Source of the DNA: Mercurialis annua
Taxonomy: Eukaryota > Streptophyta > Magnoliopsida > Malpighiales > Euphorbiaceae
Assembly: GCF_937616625.2 (NCBI RefSeq)
Contig: NC_065576.1
Coordinates: 9,116,501 to 9,180,500 of the forward strand
Direction: 5' to 3'
DNA: 64,000 nucleotides
Shown here piece by piece: positions 1-13,054 of the stretch. Made by a program: the position numbers and the translations under genes. The notes beneath the pieces are model-generated. The model was not told where the DNA came from and did no database searches. It saw only the letters and a program-made list of their open reading frames with translations. Within the stretch, counting starts at the first letter, position 1. Each line of letters opens with the position of its first letter.

Positions 1-175
1 TTGTTTGTTATGGATTCCTTGAATAACTCCTGGGATGAAGTCCTTGCTAGAGACTTGCTGAGCTGAGACTGTCTTGTTGTTGATGTGGAGCGTCGGATTG
101 TTGTTTGCAGAGGTGAACGAAGCCGGATTAATGAGGCGGCTGTGATTAGGGTTCCATCGGTTCCACCGGTCCAGC
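1..175 (-). other. Possible coding edge, unidentified
   Basis: The minus strand is open from about position 175 to the window edge. It reads as an Arg/Ser/Thr-rich stretch without acidic residues at its start, which resembles an organelle-targeting presequence. The frame is preceded by a stop and has no ATG of its own inside the window. The segment is also clearly less AT-rich than the next 3 kb. It could be an exon of a gene lying to the left, or chance. I do not recognise the product. Confidence 0.15.
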
Positions 176-183
176 AGAGAAAA

Positions 184-1240
184 TCTTAAAATTTAATTTT
201 TGGGAGATTACAAAATAAATATTTATATTTTGTAATGGGTTTAGATGATTAGAAAGTGTATATATATAATAAATATTTTTAAAAAGTTAAGTAATTTAAA
301 AGAGGTGAAAATTTTATGAGAAAAATCTATTTGATGAGAATTAATAAAAAAATATCGACGGTCCTCTCAATCATATGTTTGAATATGATTATTATACCTA
401 TTAATAAATATATAATTTTAATTATGTGGGTTAATATAATATCAAATGTAAACTAAAAAATTAAATAAAAAATTATAATTACAATAGAAATTTGAAATAT
501 CTAATTAAGAATTGTCCAAGAAAAAATAGTGATTTAGTTTTTGTATTTCTCTTTCTAAACTAAAAAATTAAATAAATAATTATAATTATAATAGAAATTT
601 GAAGTATCTAATTAAGAATTGTCCAAGAAAAAATAGTGATTTGGTTTTTGTATTTCTCTTTCTCTAGAGCCGTGATTTAATACGTGTCATCTCGTGTGTA
701 CCACATCTTATGCGTAATCTCTTGAGATTTTGAGTATTTTTTATTATTTCTTATTGTCTCTTAAAATATTTTTATTTATAAAAAAAATATAATTAGTCGG
801 AAACAGAGTATATCTACTATCACTTGAAAAAGGGATTAAATAATCTATAAAACATAATTCAAGTCTATAATCCATTCAATAATACTAAAAATGCCAAATA
901 TTAAACATGTGAGTTTGATAAATCATTCAACTACCAGTTCTATTTTAAAATATAAAAATTAGTGAAAGTTGGATAACCACTAAATTGAATGGTACATATA
1001 GCTTTAACATGAGGTTTACAGTCCCATAAGTCGGATCTTACCAAATTATAAGCTAAACATAATTGCATAGTTATAATTCCACTTTCCATAAAATAAATTA
1101 TATTGAAAATAATACATGCTAAACAAAATTTATAATTTGTTGCTAAAATCCATCACACATGCGTTAAGAAAGCTAAAAACGCACCTTTTCTTGATATGAA
1201 GAGTTTCAGTTTTTCTTGATATGAAGAGTTTCAGTTGTTT
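184..1240. other. AT-rich intergenic DNA, no gene seen
   Basis: This is very AT-rich sequence with no supported coding region. The only structures seen are a 107-bp tandem duplication at 451-664 and a 25-bp direct duplication at 1186-1235. The small open frame at 1221-1418 has no recognisable domain and lies in retroelement 3' sequence. Confidence 0.6.
451..664. repeat. Two-copy 107-bp tandem duplication
   Basis: The unit at 451-557 is repeated at 558-664 with only a few substitutions. Both copies start with AACTAAAAAATTAAATAA and end in TTTGTATTTCTCTTTCT. The low divergence points to a fairly recent local duplication. Confidence 0.85.
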
Positions 1241-2461
1241 TTTAATTGTTTATGTTGATCAAAATCTCCACCTTAACTTGAATTCTCCAATTAAGTGTGA
1301 TTACTGTTGTGCTCCACCTTCTCTATTTAAGTCCAAATTAAACTTATACCAAAACAGGTTCTTTGAGAAGGATCATACAAGTTTCAAGAACGTTTTGAAC
1401 TTGCTGACACCAAAATGACTTGAAGATTTACTATCTTCGGGTGTATCAATCAAAATTTCACGAAACTTTAAATTTTGTTGGTCATAAAATTGATACCAGA
1501 AACAAACATCATTAGTAGCCTATAATGATTAAATCAAAAAACAAATGTTAAGGTCGTATCATATCTCTTAATCTTCATAAGTCGACCAACCCAATGAGCA
1601 TACATCACAAGTGCAACATCCAATCTCACTTCATCGCCAAATATCCATAAAACTCGTGGTTCTATATATTGAGATATCAGACATGTGCATATAGAAATTA
1701 TGTTGAACATATATTATTGTTCTAACTGCCTCATTATGCATCTTTCCCTTGACTGAACTAGTATTCAAAATTCTGCATGTGTTGACCGTTGTCCATAACT
1801 ACAACACCACTGTCAACTCAGTTGTAGTCGGAAAACCAATCGAAATTGGCACATATGTGATATGAACAACCTGAATCTGCATAAATTTTGAATAAAAAAT
1901 ATTATGCCTATCTCCAAACAAATTGGCTTATGGGCGATCCAATAGTGACGTCATTCCAAATTACAAACGTTGTAATCCATCTTGTGTTTAAGATTGCTAC
2001 TTAATCAAAATAAAATCTCTTTTGCAATATCATGATTTTATCAAAATCTGATTATGCCCAAACAAACTATTCATTCAACAAACTCTAAGAAGCAATTATT
2101 AGATCCAAATCACTTATAGAGTTTCATGAGAGTATAAGGAGATTACCTCAATCATTCATCTTACAAAGGGTCTATAAAATCCTCAAATAGTGTGTGTTTA
2201 GAAAAGTCATAACTTTCTTCTTTGTAGTTTTAAGTAGCATATTGATCTTCATCACAAAAATCTCCTTAAGAATTTTAATACCCAAGTCTGCCTTCAATTA
2301 AACGACTTTCGACACTTCCAAAATTTGGTGCCTTCTCTATCTCCAAAACATTTTCTTTGTGTCAAGTAATTGCGCCTTGCGAAATTCTCCATATAATAAT
2401 TTTGCCATAATAATCATAATCCATAATAAATCTGAAAAACCAAATTGGCTCTGATACCAAT
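1240..2461 (-). pseudogene. Decayed copia internal region (gag-protease relic)
   Basis: This is the minus-strand interior of a Ty1/copia retrotransposon whose 5' LTR lies at 2462-3065. A tRNA-iMet-type primer-binding site (minus strand TTGGTATCAGAGCC) directly abuts that LTR at about 2445-2461. Around 1740-1890 the minus strand encodes a protease-region relic, DSGCSYHICANFDWFSDYN, which matches the copia motif before the catalytic DSG. A motif typical of the copia 3' untranslated end (minus strand TCAAGGTGGAGAT-like) lies near 1260-1285. Most of the polyprotein is missing and the rest has many stops. The left LTR was not found, so the element is truncated and cannot act on its own. Confidence 0.65.
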
Positions 2462-3065
2462 TGTTGTAACATTGATACCGATGTTGAATCTTTGGTACCA
2501 ATTGTCGTGACCGGTTCTTGACCGGATTGGTATGCGCAGCGGAATCGAAACCATTCGGTAGGTATTTAATTATGGATTTGATCAACAAATAACAATATAG
2601 CAAAATAATAAATAATACAAGAGATTTACGTGGTTCTGCATTAAAGCGTACATCCACGGACAAAAGAATCGAGCCATCCACTAATCATCAAAAGGACTAC
2701 AAAATTGGTGGAGAATCACCAAATAAAGAACATCTTCAGTAAATATGCCCTTATAAGAAAAACTTACAAAGTGTTTCTCTCTCTACAAGAAGTAACCCAA
2801 AATTATAAGAATTAATTTATATTCCTCACATCACACACACACACCACCTTTTCCTTTATTCACATCAATGTCTACATTGTGTGTTCGGTTTGGTGTAGTC
2901 TAAAAGGTGAACAAGATAGTGTATTTATAGTGAGTAAATAATCTATATGACATTTGAAATATTAATCTAATTGGATTATAATTCCAAATTGCACAATGAA
3001 AAACAAAGTTATCCTTCATCTAAATAAAGTTCTAATCCAAATAGAATTCTAGGTATATTTCAACA
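2462..3065 (-). mobile_element. Copia 5' LTR (minus orientation)
   Basis: A 604-bp LTR with TG...CA ends: the plus strand starts TGTTGTAACATTG and ends ATATTTCAACA. It borders the primer-binding site of the copia relic on its left. It shares a long similar core with the solo LTR at 18884-19468, including the stretch around the GTGGATGTACG-type motif, the AATTTTGT...GGTGATTCTCCACC region and the promoter-proximal CACATTGT...ACACAC segment. Both therefore belong to one family. Confidence 0.8.
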
Positions 3066-3601
3066 GTTCATATGAATGGCCGCAAAGATTGATGGTTGCA
3101 AACTTAAAATATAGTGGAATTTGGAACGAAAAAATTTGGAATGATAGAATTAAGTTGGTTTTAGCAGGAAGTCGATAAATATAAAGTCTGGGCATGACTT
3201 CAATACTTAACAATGCAAATGACATTGTGAATTCAAAATTGCACTGCCTCTAAAGTTCTATCGTTGCCTTATTAATTAGAATATTAATTACCGTATTATC
3301 TACTATATATATATAAAGCAGGATATTTTCTCCCTTTGATTGACATGTGGCATTTCCACATGGATTTTTAAATATTTTTTCTTTCTTTTAAATGCCAAGT
3401 GGCATTTATATTCACACTCATAATAACTCTTTTATTCTTTTCTATATAAACATAATAAAAATGGTAACGTATTAATACTATTAAATTTATGAATAATAAG
3501 TTACAATCTAGAACAATAAATGTTTATATTTTTTATTACTATATATGCAAATGATATTCTCAGACTTAATTAAAATCCATTCAATAATCTTTCCCTCTCT
3601 C

Positions 3602-5200
3602 ATGAGCTCTCTGGAAAAAGAAACAAGGGAACCCTTAGCGGAGGACAGATCCACGAAGAAGGCTAGATTCCGGGAGGACGGCGGTCAGGCCAGTGAGGAG
3701 CAGGCCATGTCGTTCAGAGATAAAGTTATGCAATCCGATAGGGAAAGGGAGGAAGTTTTGTCATGCGAGTATGAGGAGTTTGTGATACATCCTGATGATG
3801 TTACTGTCTATTAGAATGAAAGCATGCCCTCAATTGCATTCTCTAGTAGAGTGCAAGATGAATTATCAAAACAATGGAGAACTACTGTCATTGTGAAACT
3901 GTTGGGAAGGCCAATTGGGTATAGGAATCTTTGCAATCGCCTAGACTTCATGTGGAATTTTACTCAAGGGTTCGATGTTATCGACCTTGAAAATAATTAC
4001 TTCTTAGTTCGTCTAAAAAGTGGGGGAGATGTTGAGGCAGTGCTCACCGGAGGTCCTTGGGTCATCCTAAGGAACTACTTATCAGTTCAAGCTTGGAATC
4101 CGATGTTTGATTGTGTTACTGATAGTATTCAGAAGATTCAAGCGTGGATCAAACTTCCAGGAATGCCTATTCATTACTACAATAAAAAAGTGCTTCATTA
4201 TATTGGTGAGATGGTAGGCAGGGTTGTTAAAATAGATTATTGTACTGAAGCAGCGGAGAGGGGAAAATTCGCCCGTATAGCGGTGGAAGTGAATCTGGAT
4301 AAACCTCTTGTATCTCAATTCCGGTTGGATGGAAAAACTCAATTCGTTGAATATGAATGCCTGCCGAAAATTTGCTTTAATTGTGGGAAATTTGGACATG
4401 TTAAAGGATTTTGCCCGGATATCATTATTCAGAACCAAAATAATCTGGATAAAACAGCCAGGGTGAGTCCAGTGGAAGAGCCAGTGCCGGCGGCGGGGAA
4501 GGAGGCTGATGCTAACCCTACGTTGGGTCTGTGGATGATGGTGGGTAAAAGGGGAAGGTCAAATATTGGGAATGGTAAAAACAAAAATTACCTTGCGGGA
4601 AACTCTGGTTACAAGGAAAGTCAAAATGGCTCGAGATTTCAGATCCTTGATAATAACAAAGAAGATTCACTTCCAGAGATAGAGGAAATCCCGCAATATG
4701 TGGAGGAGGTCATTGTGCCAAATCGGAAAAATCTCAAGTCTGTTAGTAAGGAAGCCGCGTGCATGGGTCATGCGACGAAAGACCATGCTACCCCTAGAGA
4801 TGACCAAACCCTTAATGTTATTAATACTGAAAACACAAGGCCTGCTAGCCCAATCCAGAAGTTGAAGGCCCGGTTTATTGTGAATAAAGCAAGAACGTCC
4901 TTGAATACCATGCAACATACAGTGGTTACAGTTAATTACAATAAGGAAAATCAAAATCCCAACAGCTCTCTAGAAACCACAATTGCTAGAGATAACAGGG
5001 ATAATGTTACTACTTTCGACATTGATCCTGGACCCCTAGTCGAGTACAAGTCAGATAGAATGCCCTCTAATGATAATATGGATGTGGCCATGAATGGTAA
5101 TGATGTTGATATGAACATTGGATGTTTGGATACTGATTTATACAGTGAGTCTGAGTTAGAAGTTGAAGGAATGGAAGGGATTTCACATATCCCATTATAA
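3602..5200 (+). pseudogene. LINE 1 ORF1 (DUF4283 + zinc knuckle), one stop
   Basis: ORF1 of a plant LINE, the nucleic-acid-binding partner of ORF2. It runs 533 codons from the ATG at 3602, with one in-frame TAG at 3812-3814 (codon 71); translation resumes in the same frame. The N-terminus is acidic and charged. A DUF4283 domain follows at about 3870-4170 (motifs GFDVIDLENNYFLVRL and GGPWVI), then a DUF4283-associated linker. A CCHC zinc knuckle at 4373-4414 reads CFNCGKFGHVKGFC, with all four ligands present. The C-terminal 250 residues are low-complexity and unassigned. ORF2 starts 32 bp after the stop. Confidence 0.85.
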
Positions 5201-5232
5201 TTTGGTTTTTTGTTGAATTCTCATTTTATTTT

Positions 5233-8200
5233 TTGATGATAGACAACATAAAAATTATGGTGTGGAATGTGCAAGGTGCGGGATCGAAAGTTTTTTTGCG
5301 AACTTTCAAGAATTTCTGCAGTAAATACTCAGTTGACATTATGGGTATTCTTGAGCCTAGAATTAGTGGGCAAAAAGCGGATATGTTTATTAAGAAAAGT
5401 GGTTTTAGCTTTTCCCATAGAGTTGAGGCTGTGGGGTTTTCGGGAGGCATCTGGATTCTCTGGAAAAATGGGTATACTATCTCGATAGTGGAAAACAACA
5501 AATATTTCATTCACTTGAGAGTATGCACCGGAGCTGATTCTTTTCTTTTAACAGTTGTGTATGCTAGCCCTAATGCCTCTCTCAGACAGCATTTTTGGGA
5601 TGATCTTATGTATTTAGCTGGTACGGTAACTGAACCGTGGATTCTTGGTGGTGACTTCAATTCAGCGTTACATGATAAGGAGAGGAAAGGGGGAGCAGCG
5701 GGGAATTTTGGTGGTTGTAGACTGTTCAGAAGATGGTTTGAGCAGTGTAATATGATTGATCTGGGGTATTGTGGTTCGCCTTTTACTTGGAAGCGTGGCA
5801 GTCTCCTGAAAAGACTGGACAGATTTGTCTGTAACGGGAGTTGGGCAAACAAATTTCTCTTCTATTGTGTGCGCCATCTTCCTAGGATTCACTCAGACCA
5901 TAATCCTATTTTTATTCGTTTTAATTCTCAGCGAGAGAGCAGCTCAGGGAGCAAGCCTTTCAAATTTCAAGCAGCTTGGACAGGAAACGCAGGCTTTATA
6001 GAGGTTGTTCGGCAGAGTTGGGATAATGCTAGTTCTATTGGGGAGGCGATATCTCTGTTTTCGGAAAAAGCTAAGAGCTGGAATGTGAGAGAGTTTGGTA
6101 ATATTTTCAAAAGAAAAGATAATATTTTGGCTAGACTTTATGGTATTCCGCGGGCTAGAGAACACTACTACTCGCAAAAGCTAATCGACCTTGAAGCAAA
6201 GCTTACTTCCGAGCTAGATGAAACTTTATACCAAGAAGAGTTATTTTGGTTCCAGAAATCTCGGAACAACTGGGTTATGGATGGGGATCGTAATACCAAG
6301 TTTTTCCATAATAAGGTGGCCGAGAGAAGACGGGTTAATAGGGTCAGAGCACTGCTGAATTCTGATGGTAACATTATTGATGATCAAAACATGTTGAAGA
6401 ATATGGTTATGGAATATTATGCTAATCTCTTTTCTAGAAGCAATAACCCGGATAAGCCTTTCCCGATTGTGGACGCTTTTCCCCGTCTTTCTGAGCAGGA
6501 TCTAGTGACTCTTTCTAAGCCTGTCAACGCGGATGAGATCAAGAGGGCCCTTTGGGATATGAAGCCGCTAAAAGCTCCGGGGGTTGATGGCCTTCATGCT
6601 ATGTTTTATCAGAGCCAGTGGGATATTGTGGGTGAGAAGCTGTGCAAGTTTGCTATGGATGTTTTTGGTGGAAGACCTCTGCCGGAGGGGATCAACCGCA
6701 CTTTGATCACACTTATTCCCAAATGCACTAATCCGAATTCTCTTAAATCTTTTAGACCAATTAGCTTGTGTAATGTTAATTACAAAATCATTACCAAGCT
6801 AATCTCTAATAGACTTAAAGTGATTATGCCTCACATCATTAACCCGGCTCAAACGAGTTTTGTAGCGGGTCGTCATATCACTGACAACACTATTTTGGCT
6901 CAAGAGGCACTTCATTCTATGCGGAACAAAAAGGGTCGTAAAGGTACCATGGCCATTAAAATTGATTTAGAGAAAGCTTATGATAAGATTTCGTGGGATT
7001 TTTTAAAAGACACTCTTTCCGAGGTTGGTATTCCGGATTATTTGTCTAGTGTGATTATGAGTTGTGTGACTACGCCCTCTATGAGTGTGATTTGGAATTG
7101 AAGTCCTCTAGAGTATTTCTTGCCATCGTGTGGGTTGCGGCAAGGTGACCCTATGTCCCCTTACCTATTTGTGTTGTGCATTGAAAGACTTGGCCACCTC
7201 ATCAATAGGGAGTGTGAAAGTCGTCGCTGGAAGCCTCTCAAGATGAGTCGAGACTGCCCTCCGCTCCCTTATTTATTTTTTGCGGACGGCCTGTTGTTAT
7301 TCTGTGAAGCTTCAATTACTCAGGCTGATGTTGTGAATCAAGTCTTATCTGCGTTTTGCGATTCGTCGGGGCAACGGATTAATAGAGAAAAAACTAAGGT
7401 TTTGTTCTCTCGGAATGTTCCTGCTTCTATAGGGAATTCTGTTGCTAGTAAGTTGGGCTTTGATATCACTTCTGATCTGGGAACTTACTTAGGCATTCCC
7501 TTGTTGCATGGCAGACTTACTAAAAACCATACGAGAGGGGTCATGCAGATAATCAAGTCAAGGTTGTCAAATTGGAAGGTTAAGTCTCTAGCAATGGCGG
7601 GTAGGGCTACGCTTGCCAAGTCAGTCATAGCAGCTATCCCTATATTATTCGATGCAAACGCTAGCGCTCCCTAAGGGTAATTGTGATGAGATTGAGAAAA
7701 TTTGCAGAAAGTTCCTTTGGGGATCCGGTGAGGAAGGAAAAAAAATGAGTCTTGTCAAATGGGAAACCGTTTGCCAACCCAAGAAGCATGGGGGCCTTGG
7801 ATTCAAAAATATGTCTTCCATGAATCAAGCTCTGCTCATGAAGATTGGTTGGAATATCATCACAAGCTCGGACAAATTTTGGGTTACTGTGCTTCGAGCT
7901 AAGTACAACTTTGACGTCAATAATTTTTCTCGGCTTAATAGATTTCCTACAGCCTCCCATCTCTGGAAGGCTTTGAATAAAATCTGGCCATCAGTTTGTG
8001 AGGGAATAAGATGGGCGTTAGGTGATGGTGCTAAAATCCGCTTCTGGCTGGACCCATGGCTCGGGGATAGCACGACTCTAAATCAGGTTACTGTTGGGAC
8101 TGTTCCCACCATGATGATTGATCAAAAAGTTAATGATTATGTTGATAATAATGGTGATTGGAGGTGGGATTTATTTTCTAATTTTTTGCCGTGCTCTTGG

Positions 8201-9353
8201 GTTCTCAAGATTGCTAAATATATTCCTCCTAATCAGAATTGTGGAGAGGATATTATTTATGGGGATACTCCGCTTCAGGCCAATTCACTACCAAGACCGC
8301 GTATGAATCCTTGGAGGTTGCTGATTGGGATGAAAATGAAGCCAGCTGGAAGCTTGTTTGGCAATGGCCAGGCCCTGACCGTATTAAACATATGTTATGG
8401 CTCACGCTGCATGATAAGCTTTTGAGCAATATGGAGCGCTGTCGTAGGCACATTTCTGATGATAAAGCCTGTTCTCGTTGCCATGATTGGGAAGAAGACG
8501 CTGAACACATCCTTAAAACTGCATATATGCTAAACAACTTTGGCTTAGAATCATTGATCAGTCTAAGAAATAGAAGTTGTTTAATGAGGATTTTAAAGGA
8601 TGGGTTTTGCGGAATTTGGCAGGGAAGGAATCGTTCAATGGGAGGGCAGACTGGACGTGTCTCTTCGGGGTAACTATATGGAGAATTTGGCAATGGCGGA
8701 ACAACACGGTGATTGGGAAGAATAAGGAGCCTATCAGTCTAGTGCTTGATGATATTTATCGTCGGGTTGAGTATATTAAGTTGGCCTTTGATAATAGCCA
8801 ATTTAATAATGGGTTCAGACCTCCTAGATTGGATATTCAAATTGGCTGGGTTTGTCCTCCAGATCTTTGGTTCAAAGTTAATACGGACGGTGCTTACAAC
8901 CCTACGACAGGGATTGCCAAAGCAGGAGGTATCATCAGGAACAATATGGGTAGCTGGATTGCTAGTTTCTCGTCGACGATAGGTGAAGGGTCGGTCTTGG
9001 AGGCTGAATATCGTGGCATGCTGCTGGGCTTGCAATTAGCGTGGAAGATGGGGCTGTCTAAAGTTATTTTGGAGGTTGATAGTAAGTCTGCAGTGGAGAA
9101 GATATCTAATAGAATTGATGCAGCTCATCTCACTAATGTAGTGAATGCTATTCGCGGGCTGATTAACAGAAATTGGGAGGTTAAAGTGCTGCATATTTAT
9201 AGAGAGGCAAATTTTGCGGCGGACCACTTAGCTTCTCTGAGCGACGACTATATTATTGGTAGCACGTATCATGAATCTGTTCCTAATAGTCTTAGGCCTT
9301 GGATCTTGCATGATCTTTATGGCGTTTCTTATGATAGGAATGTTAGTTTCTAG
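5233..9353 (+). pseudogene. LINE 1 ORF2 (EN-RT-zf-RVT-RNase H), broken
   Basis: This is the replication polyprotein of LINE 1. The APE-type endonuclease (5233 to about 5950) keeps GGDFNSA and HSDHNP. Reverse transcriptase motifs follow: KAPGVDG, FRPISLCN, KIDLEKAYDK, then GLRQGDPMSPYLF. An in-frame TGA at 7099-7101 interrupts the RT. The polymerase motif at 7279-7290 reads FADG instead of F/YADD, so a catalytic Asp is replaced by Gly. Frameshifts near 7650, 8240 and 8575 move the frame into the zf-RVT domain (about 8290-8520) and the C-terminal RNase H (about 8870-9240). RNase H keeps VNTDGAY, EAEYRG, EVDSKS and AADHLAS. The protein cannot be made whole and its polymerase would be inactive. 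Confidence 0.9.
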
Positions 9354-11053
9354 TTTGTCTTAGACTTTGCCTCTTTCCCTTATACCAAAAAAAAATGTAT
9401 TTGGATTTATAAATGTCAATAATTTCTTATAAAAATATGCATTTTTGACTAATGTACATTGATGTGCATAATTTTATTTTATTTAATTTTAAATTTACAT
9501 TTTCCTTTTTATTTATTTTTGTTAGCATTTAATATTTGGCAAATTTTTCGGCAGTCAACATATGTATAGCTATGACTGCAAATTAATATTGAATCATAAC
9601 TTATACCCTATTTGGATTCAACTTTTTATATATTAGTTTTGGACACTCAATATATAAATTTTAGTTTTTAAAAAAATATATTTTTATAGGTATAATAATA
9701 AATAAATAGGGAAAAAATCAACCACATATCAGATAATTATATATTTTATTTTAATGAAAGTTGCGTAGGTATTTTTTTAGTAACCTTCGTTGTATTAAAT
9801 TTTTTTCATTTCTATCATGAAAATGGGAATTAATTACATTAAATACTAATCAAATTTAGTCTATATGTAATCTTTTTGAAAAAAAGATTAGAGAATTATT
9901 AAACACCAAATTTTCATCTTTAAATAAAATAATGTGTTTGAATTTATGTCAAACCATCCTAACCATTGATTATAAACATTTTCATATGACCATTGGATCA
10001 AAAGTAAGGTTAAACCTAATAATCAATTCCTTATCAAATTTATATCCATTTACGTTTTTGTTTGTTTTTTCCACCAATTCCTTATCAAATTTATATCCAT
10101 TTACGTTTTTGTTTTTTTTTTTTTTCCACTTTTGATTATCATTTGACAGTTTTCACCTATAAATGCTAATTGCCAATCAATATTATTTTAAGATTTAACT
10201 TTCACATATGAATACATATTAATTACTGATTATATTTTTTTTACTAACCATTTTAGGCTATAACCTAAAGTCGATTGCTTTTCCTTAGAAAGTTTAATAC
10301 CCGTAAACAATTTAATACACAATTATGTCAAATATCTTTGGATTTGTCCATAAATCACTATATATACTGACATTTTCAATATTCTTAGGTAAAATATACT
10401 TCTTCTCTGATTCACTATAAAGTTTGTTCTGCAATTTTTTAGTTTTTATAATTTCTTATTTTTTTTCTATTATACAAATGTTTTGTGTTATATTTTTTGT
10501 GCAGAAATTGGAAAGACTTGCACAATAAAGAATAAAATCATAAGGTTTCATTATCACTTTTCTCTTTTTTTCTCTAAATTTTGTACTTCAATATTATTTT
10601 CATTTTTTCCGTTGATTCACATCTTGTAGTCCAACTATCATTTTCTTATTTGTTTATTTACATTTCTATATTTTTTTAATTAATATGGTAAGATTGTAAT
10701 GGTTGTTAATTTATATATTTTATTGACACTTAATACTATCACAATTATATTTATATTGATTTCTTTTTTAATTAGTATGGTAAAATTTAATTGATTTCTA
10801 AATTTATTTGAAACTTTTTTCTTTTAAAATAGCTATAATCCCATAATATTATATTAAATATATATGTATATATATCATGAATTTAATGTATTGATTGATT
10901 AGTTAATCAAATCTGGTAAAAAATTTCTTTAAAATTTATAACTTTTTGGTAACATTTAAATTTGCTATAACATTTCTTTTGGTATATGGTAAAGTTGGTG
11001 AATTGAAGTTTAATTAGCTTTTTAATCTAATTTGGTAAAACAAAATTCTTTTA

Positions 11054-11432
11054 GGCACCGTTTGGATTGAGGGTTTTTAAAATCCATGGATTTTATCAAA
11101 ATCGATAGATTTTAAATCAATGGAATTTAAATCCATAGATTTTAAAATTCCATCGTTTGTATTGAATATAAAATCAATGGATTTTTAATATTATTTATGG
11201 AAAATAATAAATAGTATAACAATCCATCATCTATAAAAAATAGTGGATTTGGACTTTCCCACCTAATTGGTGGGAAATAAAAACTCTCAAAAATGATGGA
11301 TTGTAGAAAATGAGGGAATTTATAAATCCATGGATTCTATTAATTTTTTTTTCTAGGCAAACGATAGATTTTGTCCAAATCCATGGATTGTTTAGAATCC
11401 ATCGTTTAGAATCCATCAATCCAAACGGTGCC
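11054..11432. mobile_element. Tourist-like (PIF/Harbinger) MITE
   Basis: A 379-bp element with terminal inverted repeats GGCACCGTTTGGATTGA at the left and its complement at the right. It is flanked on both sides by the 3-bp target duplication TTA (11051-11053 and 11433-11435), as expected for PIF/Harbinger. The interior is filled with inverted ATCCATGGATT-type motifs and has no transposase. Confidence 0.92.
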
Positions 11433-12527
11433 TTAAATTGCTGCATTGGTCAATCTAATGTATTCATTAATTTACTAAATCTAATTGGTAAACTTACTAG
11501 CATAATCTTATTTAATTATTTGGTTTTGTTAATATAATTACATTATTATTAATTAAATTTTATCAAATAAGATAATTATAGTACTACACACTAGATTCTT
11601 TTTTTTGTGTAACTGTCAAAGAAAATATGATTAAATTCAAAATAAAAGACATTTATCAATTAACAAACAAAAGGAAACAACAATCGTTAACTTTTACGAT
11701 TACAGATTACAACCATGCTCATATTTATTTGTTTCAAATTTTTATATCTTTTTGTTTTAATTGACATGATAATATTTAATTGGCTTCTTAGTTTAATTTA
11801 ATAACCTTTTCAGTTTTAAATTCAAATATATTTTTTAGTTTACATGCTGAGATTTGCAAATTTAATGTATTAATTGGTTGCTTATATTTGGTAATTTTTT
11901 AAAATTACAACAACATTTATTTTTAATTGGCATGGTAAAAATAGAAACTTTATTGTATTAATTAGTTCTCTAATCTAATTTGAAAATAGTTTTTTTTCTT
12001 TCTTCTAAATTGTTATATTGTTTCTTTTTAGGTATAATAAGATTGGTCAAATTTAATTATTGATCGGTTTTTAATCTAATTTGATACTAATAGTTTTTTA
12101 TATGCTTTTGCTAAAATAATTACATAATATTAATTGAGTGGTAAGATTGGAAAAGCAAAATAAATAAATATTAAATATTTTTAATTTTGGTAACAAATGA
12201 AAATCTAACTAATATTAATTCTTTTATCTATAAAGTAAATAGGAAAGATTCAATTGTATTAATTACAGTAAATTAATTTTGTAATTTGGCAATTTATATT
12301 TTTTATTGTTATATTTCCTTTTATTTAATATGATAAGATTGGTAAAATTTAATGCATTTATTGATTTGTTATTCTAATTTGGTAGAATTATTGATATTAT
12401 ATTATCTGATCAATTACTTTTTATTAATTAACTGTAAAGACGAGAAGTATAATATGCTAAGTTTAATTAAAATTTATTTTAAAGTAAATATAAATTAAAA
12501 TATGACACTTCAGTATTGGTGTATGAT

Positions 12528-12529
<2 letters not shown>

Positions 12530-12596
<67 letters not shown>
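12530..12596. repeat. (AC)n(AT)n compound microsatellite
   Basis: About 19 AC units (12530-12567) run directly into about 14 AT units (12568-12596). Confidence 0.98.
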
Positions 12597-12601
<5 letters not shown>

Positions 12602-13054
12602 TCTATCATTGTAACTTTTGAGTAAATTGTTTACGTTTTAATACTTATCTTGTAATTGGGCATTTTTGGATATATTTTTATTTTTTCATATATTTTAAAT
12701 GATTTCGTTAAATTAGATTAAATATTAATATTATTTTTTTAAAAAAATTGTAATAACATTCCATTCATGGGTTATGAGTTATAAATATTTAACCTTTAAA
12801 AATGGGGCATTAAAAATTATTAATATAGAATTTGTAAAATTTTAATTAAATAAATTTTCATACATCTTTCAAAATAATACAATGAATATCAATACTTTAT
12901 CAAAATGAGTATGAATATGTTAGCTCACCGTTTAATTGAAAATTGAAAATTATCCAAATTTTGATAAAAAAAACACAAATAATATATTATTTTTAAAGCA
13001 TTAATAATAAAAAAAATCGTGCAACGCACGGGTTAAAGCTAGTATATATCTATA

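Larger units (their letters stand above)
3560..9397 (+). mobile_element. LINE 1: nearly full-length L1-type retrotransposon
   Basis: A plant L1-type non-LTR element with ORF1 (3602-5200), ORF2 (5233-9353) and a short A tail at about 9388-9396. Its ORF2 has endonuclease, reverse transcriptase, zf-RVT and a C-terminal RNase H domain, so it belongs to the RNase H-bearing plant L1 group. It carries one nonsense codon in ORF1, one in ORF2, at least three frameshifts and a mutated polymerase motif. I found no clear target-site duplication. Confidence 0.9.
3299..13042 (+). mobile_element. Candidate Helitron with nested LINE 1
   Basis: The left end reads A|TCTACTATATATATATAAAG, the usual 5' terminus of plant Helitrons. 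The right end has a short hairpin (CGTGCAACGCACG) followed by GGGTTAAAGCTAG|T, the usual 3' terminus with insertion between A and T. LINE 1 (about 3560-9397) and a Tourist-like MITE (11054-11432) lie inside. No Rep/helicase coding sequence is visible, so it would be non-autonomous. Pairing these two ends is my inference; they could come from two different Helitrons. Confidence 0.5.
9398..13042. repeat. AT-rich Helitron body with degenerate repeat
   Basis: No gene is visible here. From about 10660 to 12430 a phrase resembling GGTAAAATTTAAT, then a short TTAATTGAT-like stretch, then TAATCTAATTTGGTA recurs about nine times at irregular spacing; clear copies start near 10985, 11840, 11930, 12025 and 12335. 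It looks like an old degenerate tandem array split by the MITE at 11054-11432. A separate 51-bp direct duplication lies at 10024-10125. Confidence 0.5.

Noticed and set aside
2337..2681. 114-codon minus-strand open frame across the copia LTR boundary
   Set aside because: It crosses the LTR/primer-binding-site junction and has no copia domain; a chance frame.
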